Source: Oncomelania hupensis
Taxonomy: Eukaryota > Mollusca > Gastropoda > Littorinimorpha > Pomatiopsidae
Reading direction: 5' to 3'
Assembly (NCBI GenBank): GCA_036898135.1
Contig: CM072522.1
Location: 27,830,263-27,894,262, forward strand
DNA: 64,000 nucleotides
Position 1 is the stretch's first letter. The number at the start of each line of letters is the position of its first letter. Below the pieces are notes generated by a model that ran no database searches, was not told the DNA's origin, and was given only the letters and a program-made list of their open reading frames with translations. Below are positions 54,936-64,000 of this stretch, piece by piece. The position numbers and the translations under genes are program-made.

Positions 54936-55347
54936 TGAGGAGGAGGAAGATTAAAAAAAAGAACGAATGCCATTGTTAGTGAGTTGTATTTAAGCATTGA
55001 ATAATAAGACATCAGCTAGCAACAGGAACACTACATTACTAGCACTGCCAATGATGTGCCAACGAACCATGCACATACAATAGACAGAAGCACCGCGCTA
55101 TGCTAGGGCCGCCCAAATTTGGCTAAATTTACACACTAGCTAAATGAGCAGTAAACTAATATAGACTGGCTAACTAGCATTAGGAACAGGATCCAACAAA
55201 TGTTAGCATTGCGAAGATCGCTGCTGAAAATGAGCAGAAAAACAAAGGAAGACTTGCTAGGGTTGAATTGCATTGGGATGTGTTTGCTAGTTAGGGTTAG
55301 GATTCCTAGGGTTGAATCGCTTTAGGACGGGCATGCGTCACGCAAGT
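54936..55347. other. no recognisable gene
   Basis: Unique-looking. A few ctagctaa phrases (55125-55180). Confidence 0.35.
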
Positions 55348-55500
55348 CAACGATTGAGCAACAAGAAGCCTCGATGACCAACCTCTTCAACGACCTGACG
55401 TGCCTCGATACCCGCTTTTTCTTAATAACAGAGCAGCAAGCTTCACAGCGTTGAAGGACTGGTCATCGAGGTTCATCCCCGCTTTGCATCTCGATCGTTG
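55348..55500. repeat. imperfect inverted repeat, ~33-41-bp arms
   Basis: caacgattgagc ... cctcgatgacca on the left pairs with tggtcatcgagg ... tctcgatcgttg on the right. An inner cttcaacg/cgttgaag pair extends the hairpin. It may be a small foldback element. Confidence 0.55.
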
Positions 55501-56384
55501 ATATGGGTAAGCCTTTTTTTTTTTTTTATAAGGGGAACTCATTTCCTAATTGATTGGACACAAAAGCTGGAGCTTAGGTTGGGTGGGGAAAAGGGGTAAG
55601 TGGTGAGTAAGCACTAGGTTACTGTCCTTGGGACTGTCTAATTGCTAGCCAGGTGAAAGCACTGTTACAACAACATGTTTCTATCTTTGTTATGCTATCT
55701 GTTACGACCTCTGTTAATGGCTGTGTTGCTTTTCTGTTGCTACATAATTATGTTACTGAATATAATGCACATAATAAGTTATACGAAATTAAAGCATAAA
55801 TTCAGACAGACCAATAAATCGAACGTAAAATACACACTACAAAAATACATATAGACAAATAACCACAGCCAAAAACTTGTAATAGTTGATTCACTCAGAT
55901 ACAGTCATAAACAGGCACATATAGAACAAACATAAATACAGTCAAACAAACCGACAGTCTAGCAATAATAGGCAAACAGGTAGACAACACATCAACTAAA
56001 AGACACAAACATTTGTAAGACAAACAAAAAAGGCAAACATCTAGACACAAATATATAAATTCAAGCAGACACAAACATAGAGACAACATAATCACAGACA
56101 CAAATATATAGACAACATAGTCATAGACACAAACATATAGACACCATAGTCATAGACACAAACATAATAAACAAACATATAGGCAAATAAGTATAATCCT
56201 ATAATAATCATATAGACCAATGCAGACAATAGACTCAGTCAAGCATGCAAATACATTCAAACACATTCAAACATATAGACAAACATATAGACAAACATTT
56301 AGACAAATAGAGGCAATACAAAATTAATAGATAAACCAAAAATTGACCAAACATTAAAACAGAGTCCAACAGACTAACACTCAC
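55501..56384. other. AT-rich intron-like DNA with short repeats
   Basis: No coding. From about 56085 to 56175 a ~28-bp phrase (catagtcatagacacaaacat) repeats three times, and acaaacatatagac motifs continue to 56300. Upstream it may be intron of the minus-strand gene holding the exon below. Confidence 0.45.
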
Positions 56385-56468
56385 CTGTTTTGAACTTTGT
56401 CTTTGTATTCCATCCTCCGAGTCCAGATCAAACTGTTTCCCCACTTCTGACTGCGAATCAGACACTCC
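56385..56468 (-). CDS. internal exon of an unidentified host gene
   Basis: Minus strand: the pyrimidine-rich acceptor gttttttgttttcttttcag, then 84 bp (28 codons, phase 0 in and out), then a consensus gtgagt donor. The peptide begins GVSDSQSEVGKQFDLDSEDG and ends IQRQSSKQ. It is polar and acidic/serine-rich, as in a disordered linker. It is non-repetitive within the window and unlike the surrounding transposon remains. No flanking exon of the same quality was seen here, so most of the gene lies elsewhere. The parent protein is not recognised. Confidence 0.5.
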
Positions 56469-56775
56469 CTGAAAAGAAAACAAAAAACCATAGAAATAAA
56501 CCACCTTACCGAAACTCTTTAATTTTACACTACAACTGCTGTGGGCTGAAATAAACACAGCGTGACTGACCAAATGACAACAATATAACGTTTATATACG
56601 TTACATGTTTTTAGCGGCGGCATCACGACAGAAGCTGAAAGCACAATCCCAACGAGTCTTCACAAGCTTTTGACTGTGAATAAGTAAGGTAAATTAAGGA
56701 TAAAATGCAACTACAGTTGTTGTGGTCAAAACCTTACGACAGGTTGGTATGCGTTGGATGTCATTTCACACTACT
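56469..56775. other. no recognisable feature
   Basis: Sequence between the exon and the SINE. No signal beyond the acceptor tract at its left edge. Confidence 0.35.
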
Positions 56776-57071
56776 CCTTCGGATGAGAGTATAAACCGAG
56801 GTCTAGTCTGTGTGTCGCATACATTCCATCATAACGGACTTTAAAGATCCTGACGTTCATGTCCTAGACGGGTGAGTGCCGGTAACAAGAACACACCCAG
56901 CATGCACTTGGTCCTCCTCCCCCATCCCTGGCTGCCCACGATCGTGCTCAGTTGTCCGGGCGTCAGACCATGCGCCCAAAGGCTGCGGGTTGGCGTCTCG
57001 GGCGGTTTGAGTTAGATCCTGTATCGGCCAGCGCCTTGATCCTTAGGCTAAGGCGCCTTACAAATGACGAA

Positions 57072-57072
<1 letters not shown>
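56776..57072 (+). mobile_element. tRNA-derived SINE with 5' extension (empty-site paralogue)
   Basis: Starts near tccttcggatgagagtataa and runs through the 5' extension (gtctagtctgtgtgtcgcat). The tRNA-like head follows (gctcagttgtccgggcgtca, gctgcgggttggcgtctcg), then cggtttgagttagatcctgt, and it ends in (ATT)n. It aligns throughout with the SINE split by the gypsy array at 8984-9279/31282-31296 and has the ctctc site once. Confidence 0.75.
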
Positions 57073-57073
<1 letters not shown>

Positions 57074-57149
<76 letters not shown>

Positions 57150-57150
57150 T
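57074..57150. repeat. (ATT)n microsatellite
   Basis: Expanded tail of the SINE. Confidence 0.95.
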
Positions 57151-57346
57151 AGTTGTTCCTCTTTCACACTGTAATTTTTAAATACGAAACTGTCTCCTTT
57201 GGATCAATATAAAAATCACAGGGAAATACACTAATCCAGTTTTATATTCTTTTTTACAAACGTCTCCCTATTTTTCTTTTGTTCTTTCCACCTTTCCTTA
57301 TTTCTTTATTTCTGTCTTTCTCTCTTTAATATTTCAAAAGTCTTTT

Positions 57347-57406
<60 letters not shown>

Positions 57407-57684
57407 TAATATTTCAAATCTTCCTTTCTTTCTGTCTCAAAACGTTATATTTTTTCCATCTTTCATTCTTCAAACAAGAAAAATAGCACAATACACCAAT
57501 TACTATAAAATATTACAGAAAACCCACAATTCATTTCTTTGACATAAAAAAAATAATAGGAAAAAAGAATAAACACGAAATATTACACATGAAGTCTGTT
57601 AAAAGCATTGAAAATGAAAGCATTTTCTTTAAAAAGTCTTCTTCGTTTTTAGCTCCTTCTTTTCTTCTTCTTATAATAGTAGTA

Positions 57685-57762
<78 letters not shown>

Positions 57763-58219
57763 AAAATACACACACGCTCAGTGATGAAAATCATTACATG
57801 CACACACACACCAACTCCTCACACCCCCCCCCCTCCACCCACCTCCCCCAACACAAACGACTTATGTTAAATATGTAATGGGATAATGGGTTAAGGTAAA
57901 AAACAAACAAAAAAAAACCGCACCCACAAGCTACCAAACGTTAGTATAATGTAACTAGCAATCACCAACCGTGATTATCAAGCAAACTGAGGTGGAAAGA
58001 CTTAGTTTAAATCAATCTTTAACCAAATCTATTAATTTCTTTTAACCCATGCATACGACAAGACCTATACGTGAGCCCATACACCCAAAAATCTACACAG
58101 GCATATAGGTGGGCCCACACACCCAATCTTTCTATTAATACAAACCTTCCTACGAACATTTCCCTCTCTCCCCTTTGTATAACACACACATACACACACA
58201 CACACACATACTTGCACAG
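57151..58219. other. no gene; microsatellites (TTTC)n and (TTA)n
   Basis: TTTC run 57339-57407, TTA run 57687-57761, and a short AC/CCC stretch 57795-57850. The rest is AT-rich without coding signal. Confidence 0.6.
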
Positions 58220-58427
58220 ACACCGTTATTCGGACTTTCCTCAAACGCCACATACGTTATGTGGACAATGGGTCGTGCTACGACCCCCTTTTTAAGTACT
58301 TTTAAGTGTTCTAACTCTAACCCTAACCCTAGCCCTAACGGATCATTAAATGGGCGTCCAAACAAGGAGGTCTGTCCAAAGAACGTATACATTAGATGTG
58401 CACTAGTTTGTCCAAATAACGCCGTGT
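58220..58427. mobile_element. MITE-like element with telomere-like core, copy 2
   Basis: 208 bp. Left end acaccgttattcggac, right end inverted acacggcgttatttggac; arms ~50 bp each share acgtt and tggaca blocks. The core 58312-58340 reads taaccctaaccctagcccta. Related in order of motifs to 32285-32527. Confidence 0.65.
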
Positions 58428-58606
58428 AAACATGCGCACACGCACACACACCCACATACACACACACCTCTTCTCCCTCTCTCCGAAATATATATGATTT
58501 CTCTCTCTCTTTCTCTCTCCCCCTCTTTGTAAGCTTTTGGAAGATTAGAAAATTAAGGCCAAAAAAATATGTTCCCTCTAGTAATAACATATTCAACTCG
58601 AATCTG

Positions 58607-58607
<1 letters not shown>

Positions 58608-58660
<53 letters not shown>

Positions 58661-58688
58661 CACACACATGTTCTCCTCCACACACATA

Positions 58689-58730
<42 letters not shown>

Positions 58731-58735
58731 CTCTC
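58608..58735. repeat. (TC)n microsatellites
   Basis: TC runs 58608-58658 and 58691-58735 around a short AC stretch. Confidence 0.95.
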
Positions 58736-58904
58736 TCCATATAAAAAAATAAGAATTATGATTATTCATTCAACAAACTCGCTTACGTTCTTAGCTACTG
58801 ATGATTTTAAGCAATGTATATTGTTTCGTTTAATTATTTTCAAAATAATGCATATGTGCTAGTTAATATGTATAATGTCCTCTAAGCTTTTAAAGCGAGA
58901 GAGA

Positions 58905-59444
58905 GAGATAATATAATATAAGATAACAATTTTATTTTGCAAGGGTAAAAGACTAAGCGCTGGATGCGCTTTTTTACATCTTGCCCTTGGGGCTTGTAAC
59001 AAGAACTATTAAATACAACAAATGAATGTTATAACATTAACATCATGGAACAATAACAAATAAACAATATCATCATGAAATAAATATTTTTAAACAAATT
59101 TTTTTTAACATTAAATCATATTATTGTTGTTAATTTTAACAACAAATAACGTTTATTTAATTTTTAATGTGTTTTAAGAGACTTGTTCTAAATGATGTAA
59201 TTTTATATTCTGGAGTGGGAAGATCGTCAAGAAAGTTATTCCACAGAGTTGAACCAGAATAAGCTAGACTAGTTTTGAAAAGATCAATTCTTGGAAGTGG
59301 AACATTTAATTTTGTGGACGATCTGGTTTGTTTTTTGGGGGAAAAAAGAGAACAGAGATAGGAAGGTGCATTGCAAGAAAGGATCTTGTGCATGAAAACC
59401 CCTTTATAAAATTTTAGTCTGTTGGCAAGAGGTAGAATATTAAT
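58905..59444 (-). pseudogene. LINE 3' end: RT C-terminal domain plus 3' UTR
   Basis: Minus strand from 59444: INILPLANRLKFYKGVFMHK, ILSCNAPSYL, RSSTKLNVPLPRIDLFKTSL, and STLWNNFLDDLP to a stop at 59157. This is the typical C-terminal domain of CR1/L2/Jockey-type LINE polymerases. A ~250-bp AT-rich 3' UTR ends in ttttacccttgcaaaataaa and a (TTATA/TTATC) tail near 58905. The element is 5'-truncated at about 59445, where a GA/GT microsatellite starts. The frame is open over these 96 codons, so this is a relatively young insertion. Confidence 0.75.
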
Positions 59445-59445
59445 C

Positions 59446-59483
59446 CGAGAGAGAGAGAGAGAGTGTGTGTGTGTGTGTGCGTG

Positions 59484-59520
<37 letters not shown>

Positions 59521-59620
59521 GGGAGAGAGAAAGAAAGAAAGAATGTGTTGTGGAGGAGAGAAGGACAGAGACAGATAGAGATAGAGACAGAGAAAGAGAG
59601 ACAGATAGACAAAGATATAT
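59446..59620. repeat. (GA)n/(GT)n microsatellite
   Basis: GA-rich with a GT run at 59463-59484. Confidence 0.92.
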
Positions 59621-59683
59621 AATCATAATGTTAAGTGAAAGCAAGTGCGGCAGGCAAAATGGGTAGAAATCATGTAAGTGCCA

Positions 59684-60300
59684 AATGAGTGAGATCAGGT
59701 AGGATGAGATGTGAGATGGGATCAGGTAGGATGAGATGGGATCAGGTAAGAAGAGATGGGATCAGGTAAGAAAGGATGGGATAATGTAAGAAGGGATGGG
59801 ATCAGGTAAGAAGAGATGGGATCAGGTAAGAAGGGATGGGATCAGGTAAGAAGGGATGGGATCAGGTAAGAAGAGATGGGATCAGGTAAGAAGGGATGGG
59901 ATCAGGTAAGAAGAGATGGGATCAGGTAAGAAGAGATGGGATCAGGTAAGAAGGGATGGGATCAGGTAAGAAGAGATGGGATCAGGTAAGAAGGGATGGG
60001 ATCAGGTAAGAAGGGAGGGGATCAGGTAGGATGAGATGGGATCAGGTAAGAAGGGATGGGATCAGGTAAGAAGGGAGGGGATCAGGTAAGAAGAGATGGG
60101 ATCAGGTAAGAAGAGATGGGATCAGGTAAGAAGAGATGGGATCAGGTAAGAAGAGATGGGATCAGGTAAGAAAGGATGGGATCAGGTAAGAAGGAATGGG
60201 ATCAGGTAAGAAGAGATGGGATCAGGTAAGAAGGGATGTGATCAGGTAAGAAGGGATGGGGTAGGAAGGGATGTGATCAGGTAGGAATGGCTGTGATCAG
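59684..60300 (+). repeat. 20-bp minisatellite carrying a splice-donor consensus
   Basis: Unit atcaggtaagaagrgatggg, about 30 copies in strict 20-bp phase. I count about 24 exact CAGGTAAG on the plus strand. Edge units decay to caggtagg. Confidence 0.93.
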
Positions 60301-60333
60301 GTACATTACATTACATTACATGGTTATTGCTTT

Positions 60334-60986
60334 TCCCCCGTTGGGGTGCCGGGGGTTTCAGTATAAATAGTATCCCCACTTTCTGGAAATTTAGTATTTT
60401 AAATTCCCACTGTCGCTGTCTTTCTCATTTGCTCTTTCTCATTCCTGCTCTGTTCTATCAATCTGCTATACTATCGTCTTCTTCGCTAGACCAGTCTCCT
60501 ACCCTTTTTCTTAAAAACTCTTCCGGGATAAGACTCCTTGTTTGTGTATGAGGTCTGTTGGGTCAGCTTGGGAATATTGGACGCTTTCTGCCAGGTGGTC
60601 ACTAGGGCTTCCTATGATGTTATTATTTAGCAATGTAGGCATTTTATATGTATGTGTTTTGTTGATTGATTGATTTATTGTTGCTTTAGGTCCAGCGGAC
60701 TCTTCCGAGCCAAATCAGGACCGGGTTTTGTTGATAATTTATAATGATGTTTGTATTCTATTTTGTTTTTGTAAACGGGGGTTCGATAAGTTGGGGTGAA
60801 GCCTCAGCCGTCCCCTGCGTGGGATGTCTTTATTGTAAAGTGACTGGCTGGTGGAGGGCATTCAGTTTTCCCACTAGGGTTGTTTCAGCAGATCTTTTAT
60901 GCGGATTGGGGGTTGTCCGGTCCTGATTTGGCTCGGAAGAGTCCGCTAGACCTAAAGCAACAATTATGTAATGTAATGTAATGTAA
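60334..60986 (+). mobile_element. RP570 retroposon, copy f, full length on plus strand
   Basis: Begins tcccccgttggggtgccggg and ends ctaaagcaacaattatgtaa with (ATGTA)n. Flanked by a perfect 12-bp duplication ggttattgcttt (60322-60333, 60987-60998). It is itself interrupted at 60667-60724. Confidence 0.88.
60667..60724 (-). mobile_element. RP570 retroposon, 58-bp truncated copy nested in copy f
   Basis: Minus strand: cggtcctgatttggctcgga ... ctaaagcaacaataaatcaa with an (AATC)n tail. Flanked by gttttgttgat (60656-60666 and 60725-60735). Confidence 0.85.
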
Positions 60987-61030
60987 GGTTATTGCTTTAG
61001 GTCCAGCGGACTCTTCCGAGCCAAATCAGG

Positions 61031-61639
61031 AGGGTGGGTTCAAGGGGTAGGAGGATCAAGAAAACTATACATGATTCTGGTATGTGTGTGTGTGTGTCTG
61101 TGTGTGTGTGTGTGTGAAGAGGGGGAAGAAGGATGAAGAAGGGGGTGGGAGGTAAGAGAGGAAGGGTGAAATGAATCGGCCATGCGAAAAAAAAAAGACA
61201 TCTCGCGCTTGAATGAGCAGGCGAGTAGGTAGTCATGTTCCCAGCTTTACCACTGATCATACGGTTGATGGCTTCCCTGCTTAAAACAATTACAGCCAGT
61301 GTCGAACAGTCGCGCACTCATACTATTGCCTACCCAACAGCGGAGCTGGGGACTATGCGAGGCCCACTCCCTCTACTTAGTAACAGAACATGCCTCGCAA
61401 AGATTCAGCAAAGCTGAATGAATCAGACCAACTGCTATGCCATATAAAATACCGGCACACGTAAAAAAAAATCGTCGCAGAGAGAAGTTACCACCACGGA
61501 AATATGCCGCATATATAATTTTCAGGTTAAAATGTGTCGCGTATAATTATATTGGCACTCGAGAAATACAGTCGCAAAAAACACTGCTTTTTTCTCCTTT
61601 TTCCAGACTTAGCTGGAAAATATGTATAAATTATATCCA
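61031..61639. other. no gene; (GT)n tract
   Basis: GT run 61083-61115. Otherwise unremarkable. Confidence 0.45.
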
Positions 61640-61800
61640 GACTTACTATGAAATAGTCGGGAATAAGAACGAACCAAATGTCTGTCAGTCGATCGGTCCG
61701 TTGCACGCCATAGCTCAAAAACCGCTCAACGGATTTCGAACGGATTTTCAAAAGAACATTACCTAGGTTAGTGGCCATCAAATGTGCACTACCTCAAAGG
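61640..61800 (+). repeat. dispersed repeat fragment
   Basis: tgtctgtcagtcgatcggtc ... gctcaaaaaccgctcaacgg is a phrase type found in many dispersed invertebrate repeats, from memory. Only one copy is visible here. Confidence 0.3.
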
Positions 61801-61897
61801 TCAAGATCGCTGGTGCCACTAATTGGCTGAAGCTCTTAGAGTGCACTCAGCTAAATATACTAATTATAGTTTAGTTTGCGCGTCTACGTCACAAGTT

Positions 61898-61972
61898 ATT
61901 CCGTGGTCTAGTGGTTATATCATTGGACTATCAGCCGAACGGTCAGGAGTCCGTTTCTCGAGGCTATCTACA
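61898..61972 (+). mobile_element. tRNA-like SINE head or tRNA pseudogene
   Basis: Box A tggtctagtggttatatcat and a decayed box B gagtccgtttctcg. The head resembles Glu/Asp-type tRNAs but the TPC arm is mutated. Confidence 0.5.
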
Positions 61973-62077
61973 GCTTTGCTATCGACAATCCATTATAGGC
62001 GCCCAACATGTGAAATGCCCTTGTGGATTTGTAGGCAAGGCTATGTGCGATCTACTGTTTTGATATATAGCACACCT

Positions 62078-62108
62078 TGAGTAATAATAATAATAATAAT
62101 AAAGCCAA

Positions 62109-62191
<83 letters not shown>
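62078..62191. repeat. (AAT)n and (ATT)n in inverted arrangement
   Basis: AAT run 62078-62102, spacer agccaaa, ATT run 62110-62191. The first 24 bp can pair with the second run as a hairpin. Confidence 0.92.
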
Positions 62192-62192
<1 letters not shown>

Positions 62193-63033
62193 CTGTTCTT
62201 GCTGTAATGCAGAACACATAGGAGCGAGACGACATCCCTTCCCCTCCCATCTCCTCACACACACACACCTCCCTCTTCCCCCCCCCACACACACACACAG
62301 AAAGAGAGAAAGGCATACAGACACACACTAACGAGCACACAAAGCTGAAACTTACAATATACAACACAATACAAATACATATTTATTGTCTTTCACAGTA
62401 CATACATATAAAATGTCTTGTCTAATTTCAAAGTTGTGAACAGACTTTAAATTCAATAAATAAATAACAAAGAAATCGGAAAATTGCTTTTGGCGTGGGT
62501 GCAAAATTGTATATATGAATATCCAAATAAATACTTGAAAAATGAATAATTTTATGCTTGCAGGAACGAACCACAGGCTCAGTTAAAAACAATATTCTCC
62601 TAGGGTCAGAAACATGTGTAGTAAGACAGCCGATTGAAACTGCATTCATGTTGATAAAGCAGCTCTGAACAGACACAATCACCTCCTTACTCGCCCCCAA
62701 CACACACACAAACTAAAAGACAGATAGACAACCAAGTTAAGGTGACAGACTATGGGACAATCGGTTAGAGGCATGTCGATCAATTGTCAGCAAGCGGACA
62801 CCGTGACTAGATCCAATGATAACATACATTCCTATGGAACAGTCATGGGATATTGGATACAAAGCTTATCATTTAGGCAAAGGATTGATTTCCCGCTCAG
62901 ACTAATCCCGACTGGTTTACTATTTTTGTTACTTTGCTGACATAAGAGAGCGGAATTACTTCAGTATCCATCCGCCTTTGATGTATTTTTATACGGTTCA
63001 TCCTACGAGGCCTTTTTTTTTAAATAGTTTATT
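62192..63033. other. no recognisable gene
   Basis: Short C/AC-rich stretch 62255-62300. Remainder without signals. Confidence 0.4.
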
Positions 63034-63085
63034 TTTAATCGTTCTTATATAGCGCTTTTCCAGCCCAAGAGCTGTTACGGCGCTA
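63034..63085 (-). mobile_element. SINE 3' end (family of 8984)
   Basis: Minus strand: agcgccgtaacagctcttgg + gctggaaaagcgctatataa. A 5'-truncated copy. Confidence 0.7.
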
Positions 63086-63301
63086 TTTCTGCTTATTCTA
63101 CGGTGTCTTTCATTCTCGTTCTGTCTACTGTCTTCCATGCCCGCTCAGCCTACCGTGTAGTCTGTTCCCTCTCGCTCAAGGTAATCCAGTAAACGTGTGT
63201 ACGTTTGCCCGAGAGCAGTTTGTTTTTTTCTCATAGGAACAAAACCCAACAATCTGATTTGGGATTTTTGAACAGCAATAAGAAATAGGGTTGCATTCTC
63301 T

Positions 63302-63305
<4 letters not shown>

Positions 63306-63358
<53 letters not shown>
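63306..63358. repeat. (TC)n microsatellite
   Basis: About 25 TC units. Confidence 0.95.
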
Positions 63359-63359
<1 letters not shown>

Positions 63360-63650
63360 GCCTTACATAACAAACACACACACACACATCCATAAACAGT
63401 ACCTATGAAATGTCTCTCTCCTTCTACAAATACCCACCCCCACTAATCACACACACACCCAACATTAGGCCCATAATAAAAAGGTAGACAACAATCAGTT
63501 TGCGATATGCATTAATAATGACATTGCACCATCGGTATTATCGTGATAAACGACTGCAATCCATAAACCAACGACTCAGCACTAATCAATTAAATATTTA
63601 CAATAACTCACAAAATCACTCAACCAATATTGTTCGCATTGAGCATGAAC
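63359..63650. other. no recognisable feature
   Basis: Short (AC)n at 63375-63390. Otherwise nothing. Confidence 0.35.
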
Positions 63651-63712
63651 ATTCGTCATCATCAACATCATCATCTGACATCATCATCATCATCTGACAT
63701 CATCATCCCCAC

Positions 63713-63745
<33 letters not shown>

Positions 63746-63780
63746 TACTACCACCACCGCCTCATCATCATCATAATGTT
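63651..63780. repeat. (CAT)n microsatellites
   Basis: Several CAT runs broken by ctgacat and ccaccgcc. CAT/CAA-rich DNA continues to about 63895, and the last 100 bp show nothing. Confidence 0.9.
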
Positions 63781-64000
63781 CTGTTTTTGCAAATTAGGAC
63801 AATACATCATCTTCCATCAGCATCATCATCAAATCAATTAATCAAAATTACTGCCTCACCATCATATCAATCAATCAATCATCAATAATCCAACCAATAC
63901 TCAAGTGTTGTTTACCTGGCGGAAAGACAGGTGATGACCAAAAGGCGGGGGGTTGTTGTCTATGGCTGAACGTAAATCCATATACTGAACAACTTGAGTC

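Larger units (their letters stand above)
60304..61030 (-). mobile_element. RP570 retroposon, old truncated copy g, split by copy f
   Basis: Tail half 60304-60333 ((ATGTA)n plus ggttattgcttt), resuming at 60987-61030 (ggttattgctttaggtccag ... caaatcagga). Interrupted by the full-length plus-strand copy. Confidence 0.75.

Overview
The window is repeat-dominated, non-coding nuclear DNA from an animal, most likely a marine gastropod or related mollusc. The reasons are the dense microsatellites and minisatellites, CR1/Jockey-like and RTE-like LINE debris, hAT remnants, and a tRNA-derived SINE whose 3' end (ctggaaaagcgctatata) I associate with molluscan genomes. That taxonomic call is inference. 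There is no bacterial gene organisation, no operon and no CRISPR. The only trace of a host gene is one convincing 84-bp exon on the minus strand (56385-56468), plus one weaker 51-bp candidate (54815-54865).

The centrepiece is 9280-31281, a 22-kb tandem Ty3/gypsy-type LTR retrotransposon array: LTR-internal-LTR-internal-LTR-internal-LTR. The four LTRs are about 1635 bp each and the three internal domains about 5.15 kb each. One 5-bp target duplication (ctctc) lies only at the outer edges, so the array behaves as one insertion that was amplified. The pol order is protease, integrase, reverse transcriptase, RNase H. Integrase precedes RT, as in Ty1/copia and in the Gmr1-like group of Ty3/gypsy elements. 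Each copy carries its own frameshifts or stop and none is shared. An empty-site paralogue at 56776-56880 confirms the insertion point.

Region by region. 1-2.9 kb: RT debris, a 22-bp minisatellite with higher-order periodicity and a hAT remnant. 3.1-7.6 kb: a decayed LINE (PHD-finger ORF1, endonuclease, RT) split by a hAT-like insert and ending in (ATT)n. 7.6-8.9 kb: a hAT transposase C-terminus and (TA)n. 9.0-31.3 kb: a SINE split by the gypsy array. 31.3-36.2 kb: SINE, microsatellites, a TTAGGG-cored MITE, a decayed satellite and a CT-rich minisatellite. 37.0-43.5 kb: copies of a roughly 570-bp retroposon (here called RP570) and a 3.3-kb TIR transposon carrying a 1.5-kb minisatellite. 44-49 kb: more RP570 copies, a MITE nested inside a target-site duplication, and an RT fragment. 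51-54.3 kb: a SINE and two long-TIR MITEs in GAA tracts. 54.8-57.1 kb: the exon candidates and the empty-site SINE. 58-61 kb: a second TTAGGG-cored MITE, a LINE 3' end, a 20-bp minisatellite and a three-generation RP570 nest. 61-64 kb: SINE fragments and microsatellites.

Nothing here works as a pathway. The interest lies in the layered transposition history, much of which can be ordered from target-site duplications. Small indels in homopolymers could be assembly errors, which limits claims about which copies are dead.
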